A DNA stretch of 64,000 bases from assembly GCA_010093685.1 (NCBI GenBank), contig MU006218.1:62001-126000 (forward strand). Reading direction: 5' to 3'. A program made the translations under genes and the position numbers. Origin of the DNA: Ophiobolus disseminans (Eukaryota; Ascomycota; Dothideomycetes; Pleosporales; Phaeosphaeriaceae). Below are positions 1-11,372 of this stretch, in pieces. Positions within the stretch are counted from its first letter, which is position 1, and every line of letters begins with the position of its first letter. Under the pieces are notes generated by a model. It was given only the letters and a program-made list of their open reading frames with translations. It was not told the origin of the DNA and searched no databases.

Positions 1-394
1 GCTGATCATCGTGGTAGCTGTTGGTATTTGCACCCGCTGGGGGCGGTGCAGGTCCAAAGTCGTCATCGCTACTGTCTGAGTCGTCACTAGGTGGATTCGG
101 TGGTCGCTCATGGAGCGGCGCTGGGGGTGCAGTGGGGCCAGCAACACGTGCCGGGTGGGAGGATTTAGGAGGCGCTGGACCGACATCGCTGTCTTCGCTG
201 CTTGATCGCGACCGAGCATTTGGGGGTAGCGATGGGCCAACGTTGCGCCGAGGTGCGTTTGCGGAGGGCGGAGGTGCTGGGCCGGCGACTCTGCGCCGCT
301 TGTCGCCCGAGTCTGGGCTGGAGTCGCCGTCATCATCGTCGTCTCGGCTTCGTTTTGCGAGATGCGGAGGGAGGGTCGGTCCGATTGACGGCAT
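1..394 (-). CDS. GPALPP-motif protein (DUF3752-like), N-terminal part, runs off the left edge
   Basis: An open frame on the minus strand starts with ATG at 394 and stays open to the window edge, giving about 131 residues. It begins MPSIGPTLPPHLAKR and carries repeated GPxxPP motifs (GPTLPP, GPAPPP, GPSLPP, GPAPPK, GPTAPP) separated by acidic and serine-rich low-complexity segments such as DDDDDGDSSPDSGDKRRR. This pattern is characteristic of the N-terminus of GPALPP motifs-containing proteins, whose C-terminal DUF3752 domain would lie beyond the edge. The molecular role of the family is poorly defined; a basic patch (KRRR) suggests a nuclear location. It is divergently arranged with VPS8. Confidence 0.75.
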   Translation of the reverse strand, partial: MPSIGPTLPPHLAKRSRDDDDDGDSSPDSGDKRRRVAGPAPPPSANAPRRNVGPSLPPNARSRSSSEDSDVGPAPPKSSHPARVAGPTAPPAPLHERPPNPPSDDSDSSDDDFGPAPPPAGANTNSYHDDQ

Positions 395-864
395 GGTGAG
401 GGTCGTGGTGTGTTTGGGTGCGAAGTGTTGAGATGGTGGTGGTGGTTGTTCCAGAAGTGACGTTTCTGGAGCTTGGGCCCTACCGGTACAGTACGGTAAC
501 CAAACCAAACAGTCGGCGCCCGCGATACGAACTGCGCCTTGAAGCTTGATACCAGCACCATCCCCGCCAACATCCGCCCAGCGCTCTGAAGTCTCCTTTG
601 CGACACTGCATACAAGCCGTAGGACGTCATTCACCATCGTCGAACCCCACGCTATCTCTTCCGTACCCATCCCGAGTAGTCCAACCTCGCCTTTGCGCCC
701 AGGCACCACTCTACAACATCACGAACCGCTCGGAATCTCACCATCGTCCTTGGCCGAACACATAAAGACAGGCATGGTGTGAAGGAAGCGCACCCCAAGA
801 TCAACCACACCAACCTTGTCTGCCAATGTTCGCGTGAAGCGATGCGACGCGGACCACGAGCCCC
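395..864. promoter_or_regulatory. Divergent promoter region between the GPALPP gene and VPS8
   Basis: These 470 bp separate two start codons facing away from each other, so they must hold both core promoters and 5' leaders. The right half is rich in C/A and C/T runs, as is usual for leaders in filamentous fungi. I see no convincing TATA box or open frame that continues a neighbour. Confidence 0.4.
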
Positions 865-3800
865 ATGAGCTCAGATTCCGAGGCGAGCCACTCGAGCGCT
901 CAAAGACATGCTGGCGACGGGGAAGATGACGTAATAGAGCCATCACCGGTAGACCAGTCTTCGATCCTGGAGGAAGGCGCGACGGGCGGCAATGGCGCCG
1001 AAGAAGAGGACGGAGAAGAGCTCCAATCGATAAGCAATGGTGACAACGAGATGACCTTTGCGAGGGTCAGAAGTCGAGGGACCCAGCAAGAGGAAGAAGA
1101 GACCGCATCCGAGCTGTCCTTCCGTCCCAGAGTGGAGCGACCAGGCAGCCCAGACTCGGCATCCATACCAGACGACACCCCGTCCATCCAGGGCTCGCGA
1201 CTATCCTCGCCCGGAAGCAGCATACCAGTCTCTCACAACTCCCTCCGACCCCACCGACCGACCTCCCTGCAGCCCTTCGAACGCCGCTTCTCATCCCGAC
1301 TCTCGCCCTCGCCGCTAGCCTCTCCTCGCGCCTCATCTCCAGCCTTCTTGTCGGCGCATTCAAGACAGTCCTCGTTATCCAGTAATCTGGTATTTCAGCA
1401 ACAGCCAGATGGTGCAGACACACCACAGGCACCATGGGAAGTCGTTCGGTGGACCAAGCTGAAGAAGATCACCGGACAAGTCTTCTCAGAAGTCGGCAAG
1501 CGCAACTTCGGTCGGCCGACATGTCTCAATGTCGCGGCATCGCTTGCCATCGGGACGTCCAAGGGCTTTATCTTGGTATTTGACTACCAACAGGTCCTAA
1601 AGTCCATAATCGGACCGGGCACTAAAGGTACATCCCCCGCACATCTGTTCAAGTAATTCAAGCTGACTAGATGCAAAGCTGTGGAATGTGGCGCTGTCAC
1701 TTCCCTCGCCATCTCTGCAGATCACTCCACCGTCGCCGGAGGCCATGCGACAGGCCACATATTCACCTGGGAGCTGGCAAAACCAGCGAAGCCGTTCCTG
1801 CACATTCCGCCGCTAGATCGAGCATCCCTGGAAGAGAGGAAGTCTGATGGCCATATTTCAGGCGCCGCTGTTCTACACCTTGGTTTCCTCGGCACGCGAC
1901 ACACTGCGCTTGTATCCGCCGACGACGCTGGCATGGCCTTCTCACATCTAGCGACTCGCGGGCTCGGAGCCATCGCCAGGTCCGTGAAGACTACTAGGAT
2001 TCTTGGAAGGTATCCGCTGTCCGCCAAGTCTACCGAGAAACCACGCAAAGCAAGTTCGGTCCTAGCATTTGCCCCCCTTCCATTGGGCAACGTCGAGCAA
2101 CCCACCGACGACATGGGGTTAACAGCCCTGCTGACCCCGTATCTGCTCGTCATTGTCTCGACGACTCCTCTGGCACAAACGCAACACAAAGCAACCCGTC
2201 CGAAGGATGTCGCACCGCATAGTGCACTGAGTGGGTGTCTTGCATGGTTCCCTGCCGTAAAGCTCAAGAACCCGTCAAATGCGCCCGCCAGGGCTGTGTC
2301 AAAGACGAAGCTTGTGTACTGTTGGTCTAACGTCCTGACTATCCTCGACGTAGAGGCGGTAACAGCCCCACCATCCGAGAAAGAGAAGCCGACAGAGCTG
2401 ATTTTTAAACCGCGAAGCCGGTGGAAAGCCGAGGAAGCCGTTGTCGCTGTACAATGGCTGAGTAGATCAGTACTTGGTGTGCTGACCATCAGTCAACGGC
2501 TGTTCATTCTGGAAGATAACACACTGCGCATGACCGACTCGTTCGACCTTTTACAAAAGCACATATACCACTCCGACTTGTTCTCGCGGCAACTGAGGCC
2601 CGTAATTGAGCAGTTAGACGAAGAGGACAACTCTATGCATGGTGTTGTTGCTGATGCTTTTTACATGAGCTTCCGAGCCTACAAGGGTCGGATGTTCCTG
2701 CTGGGCTTCAACGATGTCTCAATCGGCACACTATCTAATTGGGCCGACCGACTCATGGCGTTGATGGAAGATGGCGACTTCATTGCGGCTATCGGTCTTG
2801 CGACATCTTACTACGTGGGTGATGCTGACAAATTGACCGTTGGTCTTCCTGAGGACGACAAAGCACGACATACCCTTGTTCAAGAGAAGCTCTTAGACAT
2901 GATAACAGCGTCGCTGAAGTATAGCTTTGCAAGAAAGGATCCAGATGACCATGCGCGGGAGGCACGGCTCAAAGAGCTTGCCGAGGTATGTTTTACGGGA
3001 CTGATTAGCATGAAAGAGCTGGACTTTTTATTCGAAGAGGTCTACGATGCGTTCGAAGAAGGTTCAGCCGAGAAGCCTTTCTTCGAGACCCTGGAGCCCT
3101 ACATCCTCGACAACGAAGTCACCAATATACCTCCCAATGTCCTGAAGGACCTCATCACCTTTTACGCCTCTGCGAACCGAGGCGGTCGTCTCGAGGAGAT
3201 GATCTGCCGTCTTAGTACTGACACCATGGACATCAACCAAGTCACAATGCTTTGCCAGCAGTACGTCCTGTATGATGCGTTGGTCTATGTTTGGACGCGT
3301 GCGATTGGCGACTTCATTACTCCACTCACGAATATCTTGGAGCTCATCAAGCTTGTGGACTTTGACGTGGATGAGACGGAGAACATTTACATGACATCGG
3401 CAAAAAAGATCTTCCCCTACCTGGCCTACACCTTCACGGGGCGCGTATATCCGGGTGGTACCTTCATGGACGACGACCAAGCTTACAGCGCGAAGAAAGA
3501 CATGTACCGCTTCCTGTTCTCCGGGAGGAATTTGCAATGGCCACCGGGGTCGGGAGAGCTTATTCTGACGCGTACTGACAAAGGCCCTGAACCCGCCTTT
3601 CCGTATCTCTCACTTATCCTCGACTTTGATGCGTCAAGTTTCATGAGCATGCTCAATGAGGCATTCGAGGATAGCTTTCTGAATGGAGACCAAGAGACGG
3701 TGAATGGTACCCAAGCCAACGGAACCTCGCGGGGAGCTGCGCTGACACCCACACGTCAATACATCATCAATATTCTGTTCGGCATCTTGACGTCCGAGAA

Positions 3801-5685
3801 CTTCGACCCAGAGGACATCATCTACTTCTATATGTTCATCGCCAGGAACTTGCCGAAGTACCCACAGCATATCATGTTACCTGGGACCTCACTACACCAG
3901 GTTCTTGTCGGACTGTGCAATTATCCTACGGACACGATCAAAGAGGATTGCCAACTTTCGGTTGAGTATCTTCTGTCTATGTACCAGCCGCCGAACCCCC
4001 AGAGCTTGGTACCGCTCTTCGAAAACGCAGGTTTTCATCGCGTGCTCAAATCAGTGTACAGGAGTGGACAGCAATGGGCTAAGCTACTTGAGACTTACCT
4101 GGACGACAGCGAGGATGAGGAGGCAGTGTTTGGCTGCATTAGCGACGTCTTACGGCCAAGCAAAGGTCTCATCAAGAAGCAAATCAACGAAGTCAAGGCG
4201 GTCATTGTTTGGCGGGCGATAGATCTTGCTGCAATAGACGCGGCGCAAACAGCCACGACGCTGAAACAATGCGCGCCCGACCTTTTGACATCGGTGCTGG
4301 ATGCTCTCGAGGACGACGCGGATGATCAATATCACTTTCTGGAGGCGCTCGTGGAACCTGGCCATGCAGACTCAGATACCGAAGCCTTGGCTGTTGATGA
4401 TTTACCAGCAGGCTTTATTGAACGTTATGTGCAATTAATGTGCTCGTACAATAGCTCGCACGTCGCCGACTTTGTTAGCCTCTTGAAGTCGGGCGATCTG
4501 AGATTGGATCCAGTACTACCAGCGCTGGAGAAAAGTGGAGTAATTGACGCGGCTGTTGTGCTCATGGCACGTGATGGCCTTGTCAGAGATGCAATGGACA
4601 GACTTGTCAGGCATCTCGGTACTCTCGAGACCGCTCTAACAGGCCTCATCGGTGCTGCCGCTGAAACACCTGATTTTGCGAACACTGAAGAAGCCGTCCG
4701 TGACCTACTCGAAGACATCAATAAATATGTCAAGGTGGGTATATGGTTGTGTCAAGGCCAGACAAAATCGACTGGAGGAGCACCAGAGTCGCTTGCCGAC
4801 AGACGAAAGTCAGCTTATGGCGAAATCCGCGAAAGTGATCTTGTGCTCGACGAGCTCTTGTGGCTCGATCTCATCGACACAGTGGTGAGATTGATCAGGG
4901 ATACGTCGACTGTCGTTCAAGATCTCGACGCCGCAAACGCCGCCGCCCAAGACGTTGGACAACTTGACACCATCGACACCGCTCGCATCGTCACAACCCT
5001 CCGCTCCTCCGTCCAACACACCTTCTCCGCCCTCCTCGCGTCCACCACCATCCCACCGACAAAGCAAGACACCGCTTCAGTGTCACAATATACATCATCT
5101 CGCCCCCCACTCCGCCACACCCAATCCCAAGCCCAAAGCAACCCCTCTTTCCTGCGCATCCTCCGCTGCTTCCTCACCCGCGCAACACACACATACTCGC
5201 CTTCGCTCTCACACCTACGCTCCGTCCTCGCCGAAATCTTTGCAGCATACACATTTGAAGAAACCATCCTCAGCCTCGCGAACCGCTTCCTCGACAAAGA
5301 GGGCTTCGAACACGTTCACGAGATAACCGAGCTCCGTAAGCGTGGCTGGCGTCCCCGCGGACAAGTGTGCGAGGTCTGCAAAAAGCGCGCATGGGGCCCT
5401 GGCGCTGGTGGGAAGGTCTGGGATGCGTGGGAAAAGGCGGAAGAAGAGAGAAGCAGAAGACGCTTGGACGAAAGCTCTGTGAGTGACGATGAAGGCAGTG
5501 GCAAGAGCAAAGGGAAGAGGCCGAGTCAGTCGGACGTTGAGGCGCTGCCTGTTGATGACGAGGCAGATAAGCCTGGGGCGCTGGTGTTGTTTGCTTGTAG
5601 GCATTTGTGGCATAGGAAGTGTTTAGAGGGGGATGGAGGGGAAGGGCAGGGTGGGGGTGGGTTGAACTGTGCGATTTGTAATTAA
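865..5685 (+). CDS. VPS8: Vps8, CORVET endosomal tethering complex subunit with C-terminal RING-H2
   Basis: Exons 865..1627 and 1679..5685 are joined across a 51-bp intron (branch CTGAC, acceptor CAAAG), giving about 1589 aa, usual for fungal Vps8. The first ~200 residues are acidic and serine-rich. A beta-propeller region follows with the typical passage GRPTCLNVAASLAIGTSKG and, across the intron, AVECGAVTSLAIS. The middle is a long alpha-solenoid containing the Vps8 domain. The C-terminus has a RING-H2-type zinc site: CEVC near the start, then CRHLWHRKC, then a final CAIC. Vps8 is the Rab5-binding subunit of CORVET, which tethers endosomes before fusion. An acidic insert of about 50 residues lies between the first and second cysteine pairs. 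The start is the first ATG of the long frame. Confidence 0.93.
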
Positions 5686-6499
5686 GTGGTGGGGAGGGGT
5701 TAGTATGTATACAAGACGTTCATTTTCATTCAGGAAAGTGGAGTTTAGTGATGTGAGACGACTACACGTACGTGGTATGGATGCACCTGTTTGCAGACGC
5801 GAGAGGCATGAAGGCGGTGTGTGGAATAGCAAAGGCATGGGATTGTGAGTGCCTCCTTCTCTGCGATCTGCTCTATAAAATTGTTAACTATCTCTCTCGA
5901 GAGAACTTCCCCATTGCCTCCAAAATCTTCCAAGATCCTTGACATTAAGCTGTCCACGCCAATTGCAAGTTTACAATCGTTGTGCTTGAACTCTACTAAG
6001 TTAGCGTTATTTAGCTTAGGTAGTACTAGTTGCAGATTCGGCGCGTAGAATTGCACTACAGTCCTGCTACCCCGACACTACTTTACCGCTTTGCGATGCG
6101 CATCAAGAAACATTGTCTGAGTGGTGCTGCGGAATATAATATGCCTAACTTATCTAGTGCGGATGAAGATGTTGTGGTTGTGAGGCTAAGTGGAGGAGGA
6201 GTTTCAGATTTTTAGGCGGACTTCGATATAACGTGTCTCGGGGTGTTGCTTCTTCTTCGTAGACTAGATTTAATTACAAGCCTTGATATCCTTACTATAC
6301 TATAAGACGTTAAAAGTTTAGAATAAGAGCTTGAGGATAAACCGAATGTTGTGTACTGGGACGCACATCATAGCAGCGCTTGATGTCGATGTCGAGTAGG
6401 TAGTCGTGACGCCATCGTACCATCACATCTATTCCGTCGCTAAAATGCACCAGATTTGCAAATACACTTAACAGCAACACAGAGGAAACACATTGAAAA
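5686..6499. other. Intergenic region with a degraded gene fragment
   Basis: This 814-bp gap holds the VPS8 3' flank, a minus-strand coding-like fragment listed separately, and a TA-rich stretch around 6240-6320 (for example the tract near 6290 reading CTTACTATACTATAAG). I find no intact gene. The composition suggests decayed repeat or gene remnants. Confidence 0.4.
5745..6056 (-). pseudogene. Gene fragment without start codon, unrecognised
   Basis: The minus-strand frame encodes about 100 residues whose first two thirds look like real protein: LVLPKLNNANLVEFKHNDC followed by a segment with DSLMSRILEDFGG and VNNFIEQIAEKEALTIPC. The frame has no ATG at its head, and the sequence upstream is full of stops in all frames. 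I read it as an internal fragment of a lost gene. I do not recognise the family. It could be a chance frame. Confidence 0.3.
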
Positions 6500-7383
6500 A
6501 TGCCACAAAACAAAATAGTCATTCGTGACGCGTCACCCGAAATTACTACATTCAGCGTGCCGTTCAATCGCTTCGCACCGTTCGGCTACCGCAACTTCGT
6601 AGCAGTCGGCAACCGCGCAACCGCAATTCGCCTACACGATGGCCATATCCTCCTACTAAATCCCGTTCCATTGGAACCAACAATACAAGCGACACTAACG
6701 GCACTGGGTGGCGTGCACTTCATTGCATGCGACTTGGGCCACCATCTCTATGTCAAAGACTACCTCTCAGTCTGGCCGGGCGCCAAAACGATCGGCGTGC
6801 CAGGCCTAGATAGAAAGCGCAAGGATATCAAGTGGGACTTCGTCTGCGGCGACTGGAGCAAAGGAGGCCCAGAACATGAGTTCGGGTTCGCGCAACATGT
6901 CGAGACGGTGGTGTTTGAAGGCTTCATCACGTATTGTGTGGCGTGGTATCACAAGCCCACGAAAACGCTTATACAGTCCGACTTGATGATGAATCTGCCG
7001 TGCACTGAGGTATGTCAAATTATTGCATTCTGAGTCACGTTGAGTGCTGATTCAGGTAGCAATACTCCCCTCCATCTTCATCTCAAGGCCTGTTATCCCG
7101 CGCATTCGCAAAGCACGCAAACCCTAGGTCGATATGGTTCAAGAGACTTATATACTACGTTGCGTGTGTAGATTACTCACTGATACGTCGCGATGCGAAA
7201 CGGGTTGCTGAGTGGGACATTGAGCGAATTATTCCTTGCCATGGAGCCGTGGTTGACGTGGGTGGGAAGGAAGCTTGGGCTTCGACGTACGAGTGGTTCC
7301 TGGAAGGTAATCCGGAGCCGAGTGTGGTGTCGAGAGTGAAAGTACCCTTTATGAGGCTCATGCGGTGGGTGTTTCTTATGTAG
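6500..7383 (+). CDS. DUF4336 domain protein (metallo-beta-lactamase-like fold)
   Basis: Exons 6500..7009 and 7060..7383 flank a 50-bp phase-0 intron (GTATGT to TAG) and encode 277 aa. The sequence matches the DUF4336 pattern: VGNRATAIRLHDGHILLLNP, then HFIACDLGHHLYVKDYLSVW, then FEGFITYCVAWYHKPTKTL with SDLMMNLPCTE, and after the intron RSIWFKRLIYYVACVDY and the late histidine motif RIIPCHGAVV. Families of this type resemble metallo-beta-lactamase hydrolases, with histidines in the HH and CHG motifs as possible metal ligands. Substrate and role are unknown. Continuity of the family motifs across the splice supports the model. Confidence 0.85.
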
Positions 7384-8044
7384 GTGGTGTGGAAGCGTGG
7401 ATGGCCTGGCACTACTAGCGAACTCGGGAAGTGGGATGCACGGAACGATGTGGACGCCGGATCTATATGACACCCAGTGCGTCTGTTTTCTTGCGCAAGG
7501 CGGAGGCCGGTAGCCATGGGCATTCGTCTGAGGGCTGACTAAGAGCCTGGAAGTGGGAGAGATTGGCTGGAAATCCACTGACTCCACGGTTCCGAGGAGT
7601 AGTCGTGAGTGCATCGCGATGCCATGAGATGAACAGCGCGATGTTTTATGCTTTATCGAAGAATGTCTGACGGTGGTGTACCATATGTCGGATGTAGGAG
7701 ACAGGGCAAAAGTGAGAAGAAGGTTGTTGTATTGAGAGAGCTACATAGAGCGATTATATACACAACATGATGAGTAAGCCAGTGACTAAGAGTCACGTGG
7801 AGATGCAGTCCACAGTGTACCATGTGAACTAAGGTGCCAGGCTGACACCATAGGTAAAACACTTACTTGCCACTGCACCGGTGTCTCCCAACCTCCGTTT
7901 GCTTTCACTCCACAAGCCATGACGTCAACAGGTCGAGTCTTTCGACTGAGTTCAGACGTAGAGCAGGACTCTCCTCAACCCATGAAGTCCTGACCGTCGC
8001 GACGCTTCAACCAACAACGCATCACTCTCGAGTATTCAACGACG
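7384..8044. other. Intergenic region containing a solo LTR
   Basis: Apart from the LTR at 7686..7847 this stretch shows no supported gene. Short frames on both strands (for example 7177..7614 minus) lack family features. Confidence 0.4.
7681..7852 (-). mobile_element. Solo LTR (copy 1) with 5-bp target-site duplication
   Basis: The LTR spans 7686..7847 (162 bp). It is bounded by TGTCGG and GCTGACA, which form short inverted ends, and is flanked on both sides by the exact 5-bp duplication CCATA (7681..7685 and 7848..7852). A second copy, about 80 percent identical by eye, lies at 61593..61756. The shared core includes GAGCTACATAGAGCG-type sequence, a TATATA element and GACTAAGAGTCACGTG. On the minus strand a TATA-like element precedes a pyrimidine/CA-rich tract, so minus is the likely sense. 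No internal retrotransposon genes are adjacent, which fits recombination between the two LTRs of a former element. Confidence 0.8.
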
Positions 8045-8733
8045 ATGCCAGCCATCAGGACGACGAGTCGCAATGAGCATCTTCAGTATATATAGGTTCC
8101 ATTTTTTCAAGTCTTCATGACACTTGCTAACTGCAGGGAAGTGGTCTACAGAACACACTCACATCACCACTTCTCAAGCTACCCGCCGAGCTGCGCAACC
8201 ACATCTACCACTACATTCTTAGTCAAGGAGTCTTCACTGTCGCGTCCGCCTACAAGTCCTTCCGTACACTTCGCCACCGTCGCAAAATTTGTTTCGGTCT
8301 CGCCCGAACATGCCGGCAATTGTACGTCGAGACAAGAACGCTCCCGCTCGCCACGGGCACCCTGTCTTTCAGCCTCGTACTCGACCTGAAAATCATGTTG
8401 GGATCCATGTCTTCCGAACAACAAAACGCTATCGGCTCCCTAACAATTCAGCTCAAGAAGGGTCAGCGCTGGGGACCATGGGATACGTGGGCCAATCTCG
8501 GCGCACGAGAGTCGGAGTGGTGGGCTGGTGAATACGATCTGCGTGGTCTTAAGCGCATTAATGTGACGTTGCCCATTTCAAACATCGCTCCCGGCTTTGA
8601 GAGGGGTGGGTTCACGATGACTCAGGAACCGCACGAAGCAAAGATTAGAGTACTGAAGAAGATATTCGAGGACAGGGTTGGGGGCTTGGCTAATCTGAAT
8701 CCGAGAGTCAAGGTAACGTGTAAGTATGTCTGA
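8045..8733 (+). CDS. LPxELRxxIY family small protein (2EXR / DUF7730-like), member A
   Basis: The proposed exons are 8045..8085 and 8142..8733, about 210 aa. Exon 2 carries the family hallmark LLKLPAELRNHIYHYIL followed by a middle region with LARTCRQLYVETRTLPL, the CRQ-x-x-x-E segment typical of these proteins. The intron is phase 2, as in the other members here. The acceptor at 8141 is chosen because the nearer AG at 8136 lies only about five bases from the CTAAC branch point and would break the frame; this makes the 5' exon less certain than the rest. Such proteins are annotated as 2EXR, DUF7730 or F-box-like in fungi, with no known function. Confidence 0.65.
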
Positions 8734-9097
8734 GCTGGTTAGACATCGCGAGAACGGAGTGGTAGACGTACATAGGTTGAAGGTCCCTTGCAGAGGATTC
8801 GGACAGCAGAAATAAAAGCAGGTCTGGGAGTCGTTCGATGCCTTGTGCAGATATCTTCCCTCCACAATACCACATCGTGGAGGCTCTCATATGATTGGTA
8901 AAGTTGGGTCGAGTTTGTTAAAGCTCAATGTCAACTTCGAAGGTCGCAACGCGCACTTTCCTTCACTCATCGCACGTCACACGCTAGTCTTTTTGTAACG
9001 CTAGCGGGTCCTCTTCTCAAGTACTTGCACTTTCCACGTGCACGCCAACCTCACCCATCCACTACAGTCAACAGCAGACCACCACTTCGACAACGAC
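8734..9097. other. Intergenic spacer, no feature seen
   Basis: This 364-bp gap between two members of the same family shows no supported gene. A strong donor-like GTAAGTATG overlaps the end of the preceding frame at about 8719, but no downstream exon keeps a frame. Confidence 0.35.
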
Positions 9098-9906
9098 ATG
9101 AAGCGCAAACGTCGAGCCGCGACGGCCGACTCTGATGAGTCGTGCAACAACAAGACCAGGACGCGCAGTAGGACGACGGCGCTGCATCGCATGTACGTAA
9201 CCTTTTCGAGCTCGTGGTCTCCAGCGGCATCTTGACGCGCGATAGCACCGAGCGCAACCAGACAGCATCTTTTCTTCTTCGGCTCCCGGGCGAATTGCGA
9301 AACAGGATCTATACCTACACGCTTGGCGGCTGGACGTGGACCAGACGTTCCGACGAAGCGAAACCCAAAGAAAACGGCCAGCCCCGTGGCCAGTCAGGCA
9401 TCAGACTTCTAGCCACATGCCACCAGATACACGCAGAAGCATTGTTCCTACCTTTCGCTCTCAACACGTTCGCTTTTGCCGATGTGCCTGTTTTGCACAT
9501 GTGGCTCAGGACTCTATCGCCACAGCGTCGAGCTGTGATCACATCTATCAAATTGCGAATTGAGCAATACTGGGGCCATTGGTCAGTAAAGCGGGCAAGG
9601 ATCGTTCCCAGATTCCCTCGCTGGTGGTCCAAGAGAGTCAGACAGCGAGTAGCTAGCCTGCCCCTAGGATTGAAGCGATTGGCCGTAAACATGGTGTTGG
9701 ATGACTGGTATGAAGATGGGGGTAGTTCGGCTGATGCAAAATGGCCAAAACTGGGCACTACCTACGAGGGAAATTGGGTGGCAATGAAAAAAGAAGTAGC
9801 GATATTTTCCACGAGCATAAGCAGATGCATCGCTGAGGCGAATCCAAACGTTGAAGTCCACATCGAGATCCTCAGCGCGGATAGATATCCTCCGTGGCGC
9901 AAGTGA
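9098..9906 (+). CDS. LPxELRxxIY family protein, member B
   Basis: Exons 9098..9192 and 9246..9906 are separated by a 53-bp phase-2 intron (GTACGT to TAG) and give 251 aa. Exon 1 encodes a basic leader beginning MKRKRRAATADSDESC. Exon 2 opens with TERNQTASF and the hallmark LLRLPGELRNRIYTYTL, then RLLATCHQIHAEALFLPFA. The second half is basic and aromatic with a conserved-looking hydrophobic strand (RLAVNMVLDDWYEDG). The leader could act in nuclear targeting, but that is inference. The sequence after the intron (TERNQT) closely resembles the same position of the broken member at 18750-19634 (TERGQT), marking these two as close relatives. Confidence 0.85.
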
Positions 9907-10046
9907 GGCGCAACGGGCTCGGCTGGAGTACTGGGATGCTACAATGCAAGCCTAGGCATCGTAGCTACTGATGATATGGAGTCCGGGAACAAGTTAGTTG
10001 GCATTGATATTCATCATCAATCGTATCGCTTGATCGTCTACTAACT

Positions 10047-11372
10047 CTACCGTCTTACTCGTATACCCTTCTTTTTCATAACAGGAGGTTCCGCAGAAAG
10101 AGCCTCCTCGCTGCCATTCGACCCAGTCCATAGCGTGTCGTCTCTACCCTTAGGCCGACCACTCTTCTCGCTCTTGCTTCCGTCTGCACTTCCACTCTTA
10201 ATGCTCGCTAGCTGAACTTCTTCAGCTGGGGGTTTGGCGTTTCCTCTAGCATTATACGAGACGTCAAGAGACCCGAAGTGTTTGTGTATCACGGCGGCGA
10301 AAGCTGGAGCACATCCAATGATGACGGCTGATGCGGTTTTAGTGAATGAAGAGGTGGGCGGAGAATGACACATACCCATTGATGTTTCGATGACGGTCCA
10401 CATCTGCAGCCATTTTGGATCGGGTACTTTTGGTACGCCGTCTTTGGTACCAACTTGGACGACGCGAAGAGTCGCGAACAGCTTGAAGGCGTCAGTATAC
10501 CTGCGTTCGGGGTTCCGAGAAGAATCAGAACTTACTATGCACACCCAACCACTGCCGAAGAGGATGAATACACCAAGCTTCTTCGCCTTGGGCATTTGTA
10601 GGCTCCAAGTCATACGGAATGGAAGGAACATGACTGCGAGATCAGTAGCGACGTCGACCGCGTACGCAAACCATAGGCTGAACTCCGCACGCTTCTGTTC
10701 GTTTGGCTTGGCGCAAATCCCTTGGGTGTACTTTGCTTTCTGGTCGTCGCATACGAAGATCGTTGTCATGGACGCTCCGATGAAGGACTGCAAAGCTGTT
10801 ATTACCGTGACAATCATTCTCAAGGCTTTTTCATGAACACGTACTAACATGCAGAACCCCAGAATACCCCACCACATGATGGTGAATTTGACCGGAGCTT
10901 TGACCAGCAGCTGTCGATACAAGAACAGTAGCGAGAGCTTGACGAGCGTCAAGGACGAATAGAATAGTAGCTGGCCAGCTGTCATCCATCGATATATCAT
11001 GCCCGCATCGTGAACTGCATCAAGTCAGACCAAGCTCATGCTACATAGGACACAACAGAAATGCTTACTGATCTCTGGATAAGGAGGTATTTCGCCTCGC
11101 TGCACGCCCTCCGCGCGATACAATGGATCATTTTCAAAATAATACATGATCCACATGCAAACATAGCAAATGTAGGACAACCAGCAGAAAAGGTCATGTG
11201 TTTCGACTCGCTTCCGTTTTGCGACTCGTAGGACAACGCGCGACACAAAAACCACGGACGTCAAAACTAGCAGCGCGATATTCGTTCCCTCTAACCGCCG
11301 CCTGTTCATTGTCGCCGGAGGCTTCACTTTGTCCCATGCCTGGTCGGACAGTTCACCAGCGCTGCCGCTCAT
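10047..11372 (-). CDS. Rhodopsin-like fungal integral membrane protein (PTH11/PF20684 type)
   Basis: Five exons (11372..11069, 11014..10845, 10787..10536, 10481..10376, 10327..10047) encode 370 aa. Start MSGSAGELSDQAWDKVKPP precedes the first of about seven membrane helices (IALLVLTSVVFVSRVVLR). Later helices include LLFYSSLTLVKLSLLFLYR, FTIMWWGILGFCML with SFIGASMTTIFVC, a helix after EQKRAEFSLWFAYAVDVATD, and LGVFILFGSGWVCI. The polar tail contains KSEKSGRPKGRDD. The charged FLYRQ after helix 3 and the WF-AYAVDVATDLAV region are typical of the rhodopsin-domain family common in Pezizomycotina, which includes PTH11-like receptors. No CFEM cysteines are present. Introns 2-4 are 57, 54 and 48 bp, all multiples of three and stop-free, so a single frame runs through them. 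Confidence 0.85.

Noticed and set aside
1722..2489. 255-codon minus-strand frame inside VPS8
   Set aside because: It is antisense to a clear conserved exon and has no domain of its own.
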